From NCBI RefSeq assembly GCF_017876165.1, contig NZ_JAGINQ010000001.1:496001-560000 (forward strand): DNA of 64,000 bases, read 5' to 3'. Below are positions 33,805 through 42,048 of this stretch, piece after piece. Source of the DNA: Azospirillum soli. GTDB taxonomy: Bacteria; Pseudomonadota; Alphaproteobacteria; Azospirillales; Azospirillaceae. Every line of letters starts with the position of its first letter. Positions within the stretch are counted from its first letter, which is position 1. The position numbers and the translations under genes were made by a program. Under the pieces are notes generated by a model, which was not told the DNA's origin, ran no database searches, and was given only the letters and a program-made list of their open reading frames with translations.

Positions 33805-33893
33805 TTGACGCGGCGCCCCGATTGGCTTAATGACCGCGCCCACGCGTCAGCACCCCTGGAGGCTGGCGCTTTTTTCCGTTTGAGGAGCATTCC
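33805..33893 (+). promoter_or_regulatory. rplY: rplY promoter and structured 5' leader
   Basis: TTGACG (33805-33810), a 17-bp spacer and TAATGA (33828-33833) form a good promoter. The predicted leader (from about 33840) contains the stem GCGTCAGC / GCTGGCGC (33844-33872 approximately) followed directly by TTTTTT, then the ribosome-binding site TGAGGAG and the ATG. This terminator-like hairpin upstream of a ribosomal-protein gene could serve attenuation or autoregulation by L25. Confidence 0.55.
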
Positions 33894-34499
33894 ATGACTC
33901 AGATCGTTCCGCTCAGCGCCGAAGCGCGCGCTCGGGCCGGCAAGGGGACCGCCCGCCAGACTCGTCGTGAGGGCCGCGTTCCGGCCGTCATCTACGGCGG
34001 CAAGCAGGCTCCCCTCACCATTTCGCTCGAGAAGTTCGCGTTCGACCGCGTCCTGCACGCGCCGGGCTTCTTCACGCACCTGTTCGACGTGACCGTTGAC
34101 GGCCAGACGCACCGCGTCCTGCCGCGCGACGTTCAGTTCCACCCGGTCACCGACGTGCCGCTGCACGTGGACTTCCTGCGCGTGTCGGCCGACACCCGCA
34201 TCCACGTCCAGGTTCCGGTCGAGTTCGTCAACCAGGAGAAGTCGCCGGGCCTGAAGCGCGGCGGCGTGCTGAACATCGTCCGCCACGAGCTGGACGTGAC
34301 CTGCGCGGCCGACAACATCCCCGAGCAGATCACCATTTCGTGCGAGGGTTTCGACGTCGGCGAGTCGATCCACATTTCGGCGGTGACCCTGCCGGAAGGC
34401 GTGACCTCGACCATCACCGACCGCGATTTCACGATCGCCACCATCGTCGCTCCGTCGGGCCTGAAGTCCGAGGAAGCCGAGGGTGCGGCCGCCTCCTAA
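33894..34499 (+). CDS. rplY: 50S ribosomal protein L25/general stress protein Ctc
   Basis: A 201-residue two-domain (Ctc-type) L25 that binds 5S rRNA. The N-terminal L25 domain has LSAEARARAGKGTARQTRRE and RVPAVIYGGKQ, and the C-terminal TL5-like beta domain has FVNQEKSPGLKRGGVLNIVR. The position between prs and pth is conserved in many alphaproteobacteria. It has its own promoter and leader. Confidence 0.97.
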   Translation: MTQIVPLSAEARARAGKGTARQTRREGRVPAVIYGGKQAPLTISLEKFAFDRVLHAPGFFTHLFDVTVDGQTHRVLPRDVQFHPVTDVPLHVDFLRVSADTRIHVQVPVEFVNQEKSPGLKRGGVLNIVRHELDVTCAADNIPEQITISCEGFDVGESIHISAVTLPEGVTSTITDRDFTIATIVAPSGLKSEEAEGAAAS

Positions 34500-34522
34500 T
34501 CCGGGGTACGCCGACGTTTAAA

Positions 34523-34552
34523 GCAGGGGGCTTCGGCCCCCTGTTTCATTTT
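34523..34552 (+). terminator. Terminator between rplY and pth
   Basis: CAGGGGGC-TTCG-GCCCCCTG followed by TTTCATTTTT. Its position implies that pth is reached by read-through or has its own promoter. Confidence 0.85.
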
Positions 34553-34568
34553 TGCGGAGATCTGGGAC

Positions 34569-35144
34569 ATGCTGCTGCTGGTGGGATTGGGCAACCCCGG
34601 CGCGGAGTACGCGCGCAACCGGCACAACATCGGCTTCATGGCGGTCGAGGAGATCGCGCGCCGCCACGGCTTCAGCCCCTGGCGCAAGCGCTTTCAGGGC
34701 CAGACCGCCGAGGGCACCGTCGGCGGCGACAAGGTTCTGGCGCTGGAGCCGTTGACCTACATGAACGTGTCCGGCCAATCGGTCGTGGCCGCCCTTCAGT
34801 TCTTCAAGCTGAAGCCCGAGAACATCGTCGTCATCCATGACGAACTGGACCTGCCCCCCGGCAAGATCCGCGTCAAAAAGGGCGGCGGGCACGGCGGGCA
34901 CAACGGCCTGCGCTCCATCGATTCGCACATCGGCAAGGAATACTGGCGCATCCGCCTGGGCATCGGCCATCCCGGCGACAAGAATCAGGTCAGCGGCTAC
35001 GTGCTGCACGACTTCGCCAAGGCCGACCAGAGCTGGCTCGACCCACTGATCGATGCGGTCGCCGACGCCTTCCCCCTGATGGCGCAGGGTCAGCCCGAAA
35101 ACTTCATGAACAAGGTCACGCTGGCGACCCAGCCCGCCAAGTAA
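34569..35144 (+). CDS. pth: Peptidyl-tRNA hydrolase
   Basis: A 191-residue enzyme that recycles peptidyl-tRNA released from ribosomes. It has the family start [20 protein letters not shown] (catalytic His within NRHN), [10 protein letters not shown], the catalytic Asp in [11 protein letters not shown], and [14 protein letters not shown]. Normal length. Confidence 0.97.
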   Translation: MLLLVGLGNPGAEYARNRHNIGFMAVEEIARRHGFSPWRKRFQGQTAEGTVGGDKVLALEPLTYMNVSGQSVVAALQFFKLKPENIVVIHDELDLPPGKIRVKKGGGHGGHNGLRSIDSHIGKEYWRIRLGIGHPGDKNQVSGYVLHDFAKADQSWLDPLIDAVADAFPLMAQGQPENFMNKVTLATQPAK

Positions 35145-35246
35145 GCGCGCAGACTGGCTTTTGCATGATCGGCGCTTGAGCAGCCGAGGCTGCGCCGACG
35201 CCTATCGACATCCGGAGGGACGCGGCCGACACCGACCCGCTGCCCT

Positions 35247-35873
35247 TCAGTCACACTTCACGGCGATGATGGATTTGCTGAATCCGGCGACCCGCTCGTG
35301 CAGGATGACTGCGTCCGGGAACAGTTCCCGCATCTGCCGTTCTTCCAGAAGCACCGTCCCGTCCAGTTCACGGTCGACGCGCGCCTGATCCGGCCGCTCC
35401 GTCCATCCCCACACGCTGCACCATCGCACCAGGCGGCGCGTCAGACGGCGGGGAAGGAAATGAAGAAACGGGGCGAACAGATGCGGTTCGATGAAAAAGC
35501 GGCGGTTCGGCGTCTGCACGTAATAGCGGGGCGCCACCCGCCGGATTTCCTCGGCGAAGCGCTTCTGATCGCTCCAGCCGCCGACATGCTCAATCACCGA
35601 GTTCGAATAGGCGATGTCGAAGCTGTTATCCGGAAAGGTCAGGTTCCGGCCATCCCCCTTCATGATCGGGAAACGGCCGACCTGGCGCGTCTCCACATTG
35701 ATGTTGACGATGAGAACCGCGGGCCTCTGCTCGATCAGCGTCCAATTGTAGATGCCCCCGCCGACATCAACGATGCGGTCCGCATCCTTGATGCCGAACA
35801 AGTCGCAGAACTGGCGCATTCGCTTGTTGCGAAAGTACCGTTGGAACGGGCGGTAGACGTCATCGAACCTCAT
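35247..35873 (-). CDS. Class I SAM-dependent methyltransferase, 208 aa
   Basis: A Methyltransf_11-like protein: the motif I region IVDVGGGIYNWTL is slightly unusual, and motif IV is FDIAYSNSVIEHVG. A short basic N terminus and a C-terminal region with YVQTPNRRFFIEPH follow, a pattern seen in methyltransferases of glycan or lipid loci. It is inserted in reverse between pth and ychF, which are usually adjacent. The substrate is unknown. Confidence 0.85.
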   Translation of the reverse strand: MRFDDVYRPFQRYFRNKRMRQFCDLFGIKDADRIVDVGGGIYNWTLIEQRPAVLIVNINVETRQVGRFPIMKGDGRNLTFPDNSFDIAYSNSVIEHVGGWSDQKRFAEEIRRVAPRYYVQTPNRRFFIEPHLFAPFLHFLPRRLTRRLVRWCSVWGWTERPDQARVDRELDGTVLLEERQMRELFPDAVILHERVAGFSKSIIAVKCD

Positions 35874-36157
35874 GGGTTTTCTATATCAACTTGGATGGAG
35901 GCCGACCACCAGTTTTGCGTGCTGCCCGACTTACGCCGCCAGCAGCGGTCGTGGAACGCCACCTCAACCCGGCAAAAGGCTTCCGCCCAGAACGCGTCAT
36001 GATTGAACCGGCGCGCATCGCACTCGGATTCCGGCTTATTCCCCCGCGCAACGGGGCGTCGCGGGGGCACCTCCCCCACTTCCCGTTTGCTCTTTGCGCC
36101 CATGCGTAGGATAAAGCGCCGCAAATCCCGAAATTCCGACGGCGAGCAACCGAACCC

Positions 36158-37258
36158 ATGGGCTTCAATTGCGGCATCGTCGGCCTGCCGAACGTCGGCA
36201 AGTCGACCCTGTTCAACGCGCTGACCGCCACCCAGGCGGCCGAGGCGGCCAACTTCCCCTTCTGCACCAAGGAGCCGAACGTCGGCCGCGTCGGCGTGCC
36301 TGACCCGCGCCTGGACAAGCTGGCGGAAATCGCCAAGTCGCAGAAAATCATCCCGACCCAGCTGGAGTTCGTGGACATCGCCGGCCTGATCCGGGGTGCG
36401 TCCAAGGGCGAAGGCCTCGGCAACCAGTTCCTGGCGAACATCCGCGAGGTGGACGCCATCGTCCACGTCCTGCGCTGCTTCGAGGACGACGACGTCACCC
36501 ACGTGGAAGGCAACGTCGATCCGTTGCGCGACGCCGAGGTGGTCGAGACCGAGCTGATGCTGGCCGACATGGAAAGCCTGGAGCGCCAGCTCACCAGCCT
36601 CCAGAAGAAGGCCAAGGGCGGCGACAAGGATTCCAAGATCAAGGCCGACCTGATGGAGCGCGCCCTGAAGGTCCTTCAGGACGGCAAGCCGGCCCGCGTC
36701 GTCGAGGTCAGCGAGGAGGAGAAGCCGGTCTTCAAGCAGTTCATGCTGCTGACGGCCAAGCCCGTGCTGTACGTCTGCAACGTCGAGGAGGCCTCGGCCG
36801 CCACCGGCAACAGCCTGACGGAAAAGGTCGCGGAGAAGGCCAAGGCCGAAAAGGCCGGCATGGTCATCATCTCCGCCGCCATCGAGTCCGAGGTCGCCCA
36901 GCTCTCCGATCCCGAGGAGAAGAAGGAGTTCCTGGAGTCCCTCGGCCTTGAGGAGACCGGCCTGAACAAGCTGATCCGCGCCGGCTTCCAGCTTCTCGAC
37001 CTCATCACCTTCTTCACCGTCGGCCCGAAGGAGGCCCGCGCCTGGACCGTGCGCCGTGGCGCCAAGGCCCCGGAAGCGGCGGGCGTCATCCACACCGACT
37101 TCGAGCGCGGCTTCATCCGCGCCGAGACCATCGACTTCGAGAGCTACACGACTCTCGGCGGCGAGCAGGGTGCGAAGGACGCCGGCAAGATGCGGCAGGA
37201 AGGCAAGGAATACGTCGTCCAGGACGGCGACATCTTCCACTTCCGCTTCAACGTCTGA
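36158..37258 (+). CDS. ychF: Redox-regulated ATPase YchF
   Basis: A 366-residue OBG-family P-loop NTPase. Walker A is [14 protein letters not shown]. The G4-equivalent is NVEE instead of NKxD, which explains ATP rather than GTP preference in the family. A helical insertion and a C-terminal TGS domain (near [20 protein letters not shown]) follow. It binds ribosomes and is linked to oxidative stress responses in E. coli. Confidence 0.97.
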   Translation: MGFNCGIVGLPNVGKSTLFNALTATQAAEAANFPFCTKEPNVGRVGVPDPRLDKLAEIAKSQKIIPTQLEFVDIAGLIRGASKGEGLGNQFLANIREVDAIVHVLRCFEDDDVTHVEGNVDPLRDAEVVETELMLADMESLERQLTSLQKKAKGGDKDSKIKADLMERALKVLQDGKPARVVEVSEEEKPVFKQFMLLTAKPVLYVCNVEEASAATGNSLTEKVAEKAKAEKAGMVIISAAIESEVAQLSDPEEKKEFLESLGLEETGLNKLIRAGFQLLDLITFFTVGPKEARAWTVRRGAKAPEAAGVIHTDFERGFIRAETIDFESYTTLGGEQGAKDAGKMRQEGKEYVVQDGDIFHFRFNV

Positions 37259-37280
37259 GTCCGCAAGGCCTCGGTTCTTT

Positions 37281-37323
37281 TGGGGCGCATTCCCTCCAGA
37301 AAGGGGGAGTGCGCCCCATTCTT
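37281..37323 (+). terminator. Terminator after ychF
   Basis: A long stem (TGGGGCGCATTCCC paired with GGGAGTGCGCCCCA) followed by TTCTTAT. Confidence 0.75.
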
Positions 37324-37372
37324 ATCACCAGGGCATAGATCGTTAACTCTTTCGCAATCACGACAAAACCGC

Positions 37373-37387
37373 TTAACTACCCCTGAA
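37373..37387. promoter_or_regulatory. Near-consensus CtrA-type site upstream of the EAL gene
   Basis: TTAA-N7-TGAA, one mismatch from the CtrA consensus TTAA-N7-TTAA, about 60 bp before the start codon. Two further TTAAC half-sites flank it (near 37343 and 37394). Confidence 0.35.
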
Positions 37388-37447
37388 ATATGGTTAACAA
37401 AACCCTGACTCGGCTGTTGTCGCCTTGGTAGGGGATTGGAGGGGGCT

Positions 37448-38299
37448 ATGGCGGCGAACCACAAGGCCATCACCGAGGCCGGCTTGTTCGGCCCGCTGGA
37501 ATCGAGCGAGATTCCGGGCGCCTTCTCCGATCGCATCCGCGAGGCCATCGACCGCAACGAATTGCGGCTCGCCTACCAGCCGCAGGCCGACGCGCACACC
37601 GGCCGCCTGTCCGGCTTCGAGGCGCTGTCGCGCTGGCGTCTGGACGATGGAACGGTCATCCCGCCCGACGTCTTCATCCCCATGGCCGAAACCAGCGACG
37701 CCATCCATCTGTTGGGCGAATGGTCACTGCGCCGCGCCTGCGAGACGGCGGCCGGCTGGATGCGCGACGGCATCGCCGACGTGCCGGTGGCGGTGAACGT
37801 CTCCGCCCGCCAGCTCGACGATCCGGGCCTTGCCCGCCGGGTGCTGGGCATTCTGGCGGAAACCGGCTTGCCCGCCGCCAACCTGAAGCTGGAACTGACC
37901 GAAACCGCCCTGTTCGAACACAGCGGCTCGTCGCGCGAGGTGCTGACCCAGCTGCGCGGCGCCGGGGTGCGCCTCGTCCTGGACGATTTCGGCACCGGCT
38001 ATTCCTCGCTGTCGCTGCTGCGCCGGGTGCCGGTGGAGGCGCTGAAAATCGACAAGCACTTCACCCAGGCCATGGTCGAGGACCGCGACGCGGCGGCCAT
38101 CGTGCACGCCATCATCGCGCTGGCTCACGCGCTCGGCCTTCAGGTCATCGCGGAAGGCGTGGAGACCAAGGATCAGTTGCTGTTCCTGCGCGCCTACCGT
38201 TGCGACCGCATCCAGGGCTATCTGCTGTCCCGGCCGCTGCCGGACGCCGAGATCCCGGACTTCATCCAGCGGCTCGCCGAGCGGCGGACAGGCGGATGA
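37448..38299 (+). CDS. Stand-alone EAL-domain c-di-GMP phosphodiesterase
   Basis: A 283-residue single-domain protein. All key EAL motifs are present: EALSRW, NVSARQL, ELTET, DDFGTGYSSL, KIDKHF and AEGVET. Catalysis of c-di-GMP to pGpG is therefore expected. There is no sensory domain or membrane segment, so control is probably transcriptional, and CtrA-like half-sites lie upstream. The ATG at 37448 follows GGAGG with 5-bp spacing. Its last 38 bp overlap the convergent NUDIX gene. Confidence 0.92.
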   Translation: MAANHKAITEAGLFGPLESSEIPGAFSDRIREAIDRNELRLAYQPQADAHTGRLSGFEALSRWRLDDGTVIPPDVFIPMAETSDAIHLLGEWSLRRACETAAGWMRDGIADVPVAVNVSARQLDDPGLARRVLGILAETGLPAANLKLELTETALFEHSGSSREVLTQLRGAGVRLVLDDFGTGYSSLSLLRRVPVEALKIDKHFTQAMVEDRDAAAIVHAIIALAHALGLQVIAEGVETKDQLLFLRAYRCDRIQGYLLSRPLPDAEIPDFIQRLAERRTGG

Positions 38300-38735
38300 C
38301 GCGCTGGGTCTCGTCCCACTCCGTCAGCTCCGCCACCTCCTCCACCGTCGCCCAGCAGGCCTCCAGCGCGTCGTCGGCGCAGACCGCCTCGCCCTCCGGA
38401 CACTCCGCCGCCACCTCCACGATGGTGTAGTGGAAATGCACCTGCCCCGCCGCGTCCGGCGTGATGGCGTCCACCACGGTGACGACCTCGGTCGGCACCA
38501 CATGCAGGCCGGTTTCCTCCAGCACCTCGCGCACCGCCGTTTCGAACACCGTCTCGCCGACGTGCTGCGCCCCGCCCGGCAGACTCCATTGCCCCAGCCG
38601 GGGCGCCCGGCCGCGCCGAACCAGCAGCACCCGTTCCCCCCGCCACACGATGACGCCCACCCCCACCCAGGGGCGGTCTGGATACTCGCGGCTGGACCGG
38701 TCGACGACGGGTTCGGCATCGGACTGGGCGGTCAT
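38262..38735 (-). CDS. NUDIX hydrolase, 157 aa
   Basis: A MutT-like pyrophosphohydrolase with the complete Nudix box GX5EX7REUXEEXGU at GAQHVGETVFETAVREVLEE plus TGL. Upstream are VGVGVIVWRGERVLLVRRGR and WSLPGG, typical of nucleotide-sugar or (d)NTP hydrolases. The substrate is unknown. It overlaps the convergent EAL gene tail to tail. Confidence 0.92.
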   Translation of the reverse strand: MTAQSDAEPVVDRSSREYPDRPWVGVGVIVWRGERVLLVRRGRAPRLGQWSLPGGAQHVGETVFETAVREVLEETGLHVVPTEVVTVVDAITPDAAGQVHFHYTIVEVAAECPEGEAVCADDALEACWATVEEVAELTEWDETQRVIRLSAARRAAG

Positions 38736-38793
38736 GGGAATCCCTCGTTGCGCTTGACCCGACGCTAACCCAGGCGGAGAGTCGGGCGCCAGA

Positions 38794-38825
38794 GGACAGA
38801 TGATCGGACGGACAGATGATCGGAC
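38794..38825. repeat. 16-bp tandem duplication before the LysR gene
   Basis: GGACAGATGATCGGAC occurs twice in perfect tandem, ending 7 bp before the LysR start codon. It could be a slippage product or part of the regulator's operator. Confidence 0.8.
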
Positions 38826-38832
38826 CGGCGCC

Positions 38833-39762
38833 ATGAAGCTCAACGAGATCCGCACCTTCGTCGCGGTGGCGGAGGCGCAATCGGTGCAGGAGGCCGGCAA
38901 CCGGCTGGGCCTGACGCAATCGGCGGTGTCGCGCCTGATCCAGCGCCTGGAAGCCGAGCTGGGCGTCACCCTGTTCGACCGCCAGACCAAGCCGCTCGCC
39001 CTGACCCGCGACGGCGAACTGGCGCTGGCCCACGCGCGGCGGGTGCTGAAGGCCTCCGACGATCTGTCCGACGCCTTCGCCGGCGCGGCGGCGCCCAGGG
39101 GCATGCTGCGCCTCGGCGTCGCCCATGTGCTGACCTCGCTGGCCGCGCACCGGCCGCTGGACACGTTGCGCGCGACCTTTCCCGACCTGGCCGTCCGCCT
39201 GCATTCGGACTGGAGCACGCCGCTGATGGAGCAGGTCCGCAACGGCACGCTGGACGGCGCGCTGGTTCTGCTGGTCGACGGGCAGCTTCCGCCGGACGAT
39301 CTCGTCGGCATCCGCGTGTCCCAGGAACCGGTGCACATCATCGCGTCCAGGGAAGCCTGCGGGCCGGAGCCGCTGACCCTGCCCGCCATGAACGCCGTCG
39401 GCTGGGTCCTGCAACCGGACGGCTGCAAGTACCGCCACGCCATGACGCACGCGCTGGCCCGCCACGGCCTGCCGCTGAACGTCACCATCGAGGCGTTCGA
39501 CCAGACCCTGCTGATCTCGCTTGTGGCGCGCGGCGTCGGCTTCGGCTTGGCGCCCATGCGCCTGATCGCCTCCACCCCGCACGCGGCACAGGTCCGGACG
39601 GTGGACATCCCGGAATTTTCGCTGACCGTGTCGGTCTGGCTGGTCCGCGCCCGCTTCACCGGCCGGATCGGCCCCGTGTTCGACCGGCTGGAGAGCAGCC
39701 TGCGCGACCAGCTCGCCACGCCGGTCCCCTCCCCCATGCCGTTCCATTCCGCAGCGGAATAA
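38833..39762 (+). CDS. LysR-family transcriptional regulator
   Basis: A 309-residue regulator. The N-terminal winged helix (MKLNEIRTFVAVAEAQSVQE, then LTQSAVSRLIQRLEAELGV) is followed by a substrate-binding-protein-like effector domain. It lies upstream of, and in the same direction as, an MFS transporter that it may control. The effector is unknown. Confidence 0.93.
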   Translation: MKLNEIRTFVAVAEAQSVQEAGNRLGLTQSAVSRLIQRLEAELGVTLFDRQTKPLALTRDGELALAHARRVLKASDDLSDAFAGAAAPRGMLRLGVAHVLTSLAAHRPLDTLRATFPDLAVRLHSDWSTPLMEQVRNGTLDGALVLLVDGQLPPDDLVGIRVSQEPVHIIASREACGPEPLTLPAMNAVGWVLQPDGCKYRHAMTHALARHGLPLNVTIEAFDQTLLISLVARGVGFGLAPMRLIASTPHAAQVRTVDIPEFSLTVSVWLVRARFTGRIGPVFDRLESSLRDQLATPVPSPMPFHSAAE

Positions 39763-39778
39763 TACGATTTCCCATTAT
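39759..39778. promoter_or_regulatory. Dyad between the LysR and MFS genes
   Basis: ATAAT-N10-ATTAT in a locally AT-rich stretch that includes the LysR stop codon, about 100 bp before the MFS start. The size and position suit a LysR-type operator. Confidence 0.35.
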
Positions 39779-39876
39779 GAATTTGATGGGCGCCCCGACC
39801 GGCCCTATCGTGCCAAAACCCGCTCCGCCGCTCGGCAACAGCGAGCCATAATGGACGGGCCATACAGGAGGAAACC

Positions 39877-41133
39877 TTGAGCACCAGCACCCCGGCGGGC
39901 CGAGCCGCCGCAAAGCGTTCCTGGCAGACACCGGGATTCGTCATCGCCTGTGGTTGCCTGATCGCGATGCTCGCCTTCGGGCCGCGCTCCAGCATGGGCC
40001 TGTTCACCGGTCCGCTGCCCACCGCGCACGGCTGGGGCCGCGACGTGTTCGCCCTGTCCATCGCCATCCAGAACCTGCTGTGGGGCATCGGCACGCCCTT
40101 CGCCGGCGCGCTGGCCGACCGCTACGGCCCGGCCCCGGTGCTGGCCGGCGGCGGCATTCTCTACGCGCTGGGCCTCGCCCTGATGTCGGTGGCCGACACG
40201 CACCTGATGCTGCATTTCAGCGCCGGCCTGCTGATCGGCCTCGGGCTGGCGGGCGCCTCCTTCGGCATCGTCATCGCCGGCTTCGCCCGCATCGTCCCAG
40301 CGGACAAGCGGTCCTGGTCCATGGGCATCGCCACGGCGGCGGGCTCCATGGGGCAGTTCCTGTTCGCGCCGATGGGGCAGGCCTTCATCTCCGCCTACGG
40401 CTGGCAGACGGCCCTGGTGCTGCTCGGCGCCTCGATGCTGATGATCCCGCTGCTGGCCTCGTCCTTCATCGGAACCGGCGGCGGCAAGAACGCGCCCACG
40501 GTCACCGGCGCCGACATCGGCTTCGCCGCCACCGTGCGGCAGGCCTTCAAGCATCCCAGCTACGTCCTGCTGGTCGCCGGCTTCTTCGTCTGCGGCTTCC
40601 AGCTGGCCTTCATCACCACGCACCTGCCGCCCTACCTGACCGCCGCCGGCATCAGCCCCAGCCTCGCCTCCTGGGCGCTGGCCCTGATCGGCCTGTTCAA
40701 CGTCATCGGCTCCTACAGCTCCGGCGTGTTGGGCGGCAAGGTCAGCAAGCGCTACCTGCTGTGCGCCAACTACACCCTGCGCGGCCTGTGCACGGCGGCC
40801 TTCATCCTGGTGCCGATCTCGCCGGTGACGGTGATCCTCTACGCCGCCGCCATGGGCCTGCTGTGGCTGTCCACAGTGCCGCCGACCTCCGGCCTCGTCG
40901 CGCTGATGTTCGGCACGCGCTACCTCGGCATGCTCTACGGCTTCGCTTTCCTCAGCCATCAGGTCGGCGGCTTCCTCGGCGTGTGGCTGGGCGGCGTGCT
41001 GTACGAGCGCACCGGCTCCTACGACATCGTCTGGTGGGCCAGCGTGGCGCTCGCCCTCGCCTCGGCCGCCGTCAACTGGCCGATCGACGAGAAGCCCGCG
41101 CCGTCCCTGGCAACCTCCGAAGCCAAGGCCTGA
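39877..41133 (+). CDS. Major facilitator superfamily transporter
   Basis: A 418-residue inner-membrane transporter with twelve predicted helices. The layout (SSMGLFTGPLPTAHGWGRDV, then GTPFAGALADRYGPAPVLAG) resembles the monocarboxylate/oxalate-formate antiporter (OFA) branch. The substrate is unknown. Initiation is at TTG (39877), supported by AGGAGG at 39866-39871 with 5-bp spacing. It lies downstream of a LysR gene and 18 bp before a small membrane-anchored protein. Confidence 0.9.
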   Translation: MSTSTPAGRAAAKRSWQTPGFVIACGCLIAMLAFGPRSSMGLFTGPLPTAHGWGRDVFALSIAIQNLLWGIGTPFAGALADRYGPAPVLAGGGILYALGLALMSVADTHLMLHFSAGLLIGLGLAGASFGIVIAGFARIVPADKRSWSMGIATAAGSMGQFLFAPMGQAFISAYGWQTALVLLGASMLMIPLLASSFIGTGGGKNAPTVTGADIGFAATVRQAFKHPSYVLLVAGFFVCGFQLAFITTHLPPYLTAAGISPSLASWALALIGLFNVIGSYSSGVLGGKVSKRYLLCANYTLRGLCTAAFILVPISPVTVILYAAAMGLLWLSTVPPTSGLVALMFGTRYLGMLYGFAFLSHQVGGFLGVWLGGVLYERTGSYDIVWWASVALALASAAVNWPIDEKPAPSLATSEAKA

Positions 41134-41151
41134 CCCTCAGGATACCGTGCC

Positions 41152-41550
41152 ATGAGCGACACGCCCAACACCCCCATCATCGGACACGGCTTCGCCCTCG
41201 CGCTGGGCGCGGCGGTGGTCGCGGTCTGGCTGGCGGTGATGGGCGTGACGCTGAATCAGGCCGCCCTGAACGAGGAGGACGCCGGCACCGTGCTGGCCGT
41301 CTTCCCGCCGGGCACGCCCAGCGCCACCGCCTTCGCCGCCGTGGTGCAAGCCGGCGGCGAGCCGGTGCGCCAGACCTGGATCCCCTTCGCCTGGGTCGCC
41401 AAGGCGGACGGTTCCGGCTTTGTCGGCCGTCTCAAGGAAGCCGGCGCGGTCACCGCGCTTGGCGAGCTTCCCATCGGCCCGGCGCTCGGCGGCTGCGCGG
41501 TGGTCTCCCTGGACGACAAGCGCCCGGTCGCCTTCCAGTTCCGCAACTGA
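41152..41550 (+). CDS. Small membrane-anchored hypothetical protein, 132 aa
   Basis: An N-terminal transmembrane segment (FALALGAAVVAVWLAVMGVT) is followed by a periplasmic-looking soluble domain of about 95 residues. No family is recognised. It follows the MFS gene by 18 bp and is probably co-transcribed. Confidence 0.75.
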   Translation: MSDTPNTPIIGHGFALALGAAVVAVWLAVMGVTLNQAALNEEDAGTVLAVFPPGTPSATAFAAVVQAGGEPVRQTWIPFAWVAKADGSGFVGRLKEAGAVTALGELPIGPALGGCAVVSLDDKRPVAFQFRN

Positions 41551-41584
41551 ATGTGACCGACGCGAATACCCCGCGAAGAAGGTC

Positions 41585-41871
41585 TTGACAGCCCCCTCAA
41601 GTAGGAGCACGCTACCTCTCAGAGCAAAACTGGTTGAGGTGAAGACGCGGAAAGCTCCGCTTCAGGTTGGCAAAAGCCAGCTGCACTGCAAGGCAAGTGT
41701 TCCCGTAGACAGGAGGGTGAGAAGCTCATGAGTCCACCGGCGCTTACTTGAGGAAGCCGACCTATTCGGCCAGACATCTCTGAGATTTCGCCGTGAAAAC
41801 GGCATTGCAATTGCGGGCTCCTAAGATCGCCCGCTGAAACCCCCGCCAACCGAGCGGGGGTTTCGCTTTTT
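41585..41871 (+). ncRNA. Candidate structured non-coding RNA
   Basis: A gene-free stretch begins with TTGACA at 41585-41590 (no good -10). It contains a run of hairpins: GCGGA-AAGC-TCCGC (41647-41660), TGGC-AAAA-GCCA (about 41668-41679), GCCGA/TCGGC (41756-41770), GCCGT-GAAA-ACGGC (41790-41803) and GCGGGC/GCCCGC (41813-41834). It ends in a strong intrinsic terminator. There is no open frame of note. The sequence does not match what I know of tmRNA, RNase P RNA, SRP RNA or 6S RNA. It may be a new RNA or a long 3' region of the upstream operon. Confidence 0.45.
41836..41871 (+). terminator. Strong intrinsic terminator
   Basis: A perfect 11-bp stem (GAAACCCCCGC / GCGGGGGTTTC) with a 7-nt loop, followed by GCTTTTT. 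Confidence 0.9.
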
Positions 41872-41880
41872 GAGCGTGAA

Positions 41881-41973
41881 GCCCCCTCCCTAGCCCTCCC
41901 CCGCTACGCGGGAGAGGGAACTCCGCCGCAACCCCCTCCACCGCCAAGGGCGGGGGAGGGTTAGGGAGGGGGC
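41881..41973. repeat. G-rich intergenic palindromic repeat, long copy
   Basis: The outer 23-bp arms (beginning GCCCCCTCCCTAGCCCTCCC and ending GGGAGGGTTAGGGAGGGGGC) pair with one mismatch. The inner part contains CGCTACGCG and further CCGCC-rich sequence. The same outer arms recur at 46978-47065. Confidence 0.8.
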
Positions 41974-42010
41974 AAAACAAAACCCCTCCCCGGTCTCCCG
42001 GAGAGGGGCT
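41973..42010 (-). terminator. Terminator of the phbB transcript
   Basis: On the minus strand AGCCCCTCTCCGGGAG pairs imperfectly with CCGGGGAGGGGTT and is followed by TTTTGTTTTG. Confidence 0.7.
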
Positions 42011-42048
42011 TCGCGAACGTTCCCCAAAGACCGATCAGCGTGCGCCGA

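Noticed and set aside
38736..40094. Leftward extension of the NUDIX frame
   Set aside because: It runs antisense through the LysR gene. The NUDIX protein starts at 38735 by homology.
41585..41871. Identification of the structured region as tmRNA, RNase P RNA, SRP RNA or 6S RNA
   Set aside because: No tag-peptide frame or T-loop, no RNase P core motifs, no SRP GGAAG-type apical loop, and no convincing 6S central bubble. A CTCTGAGAT match to 6S is too short to count.
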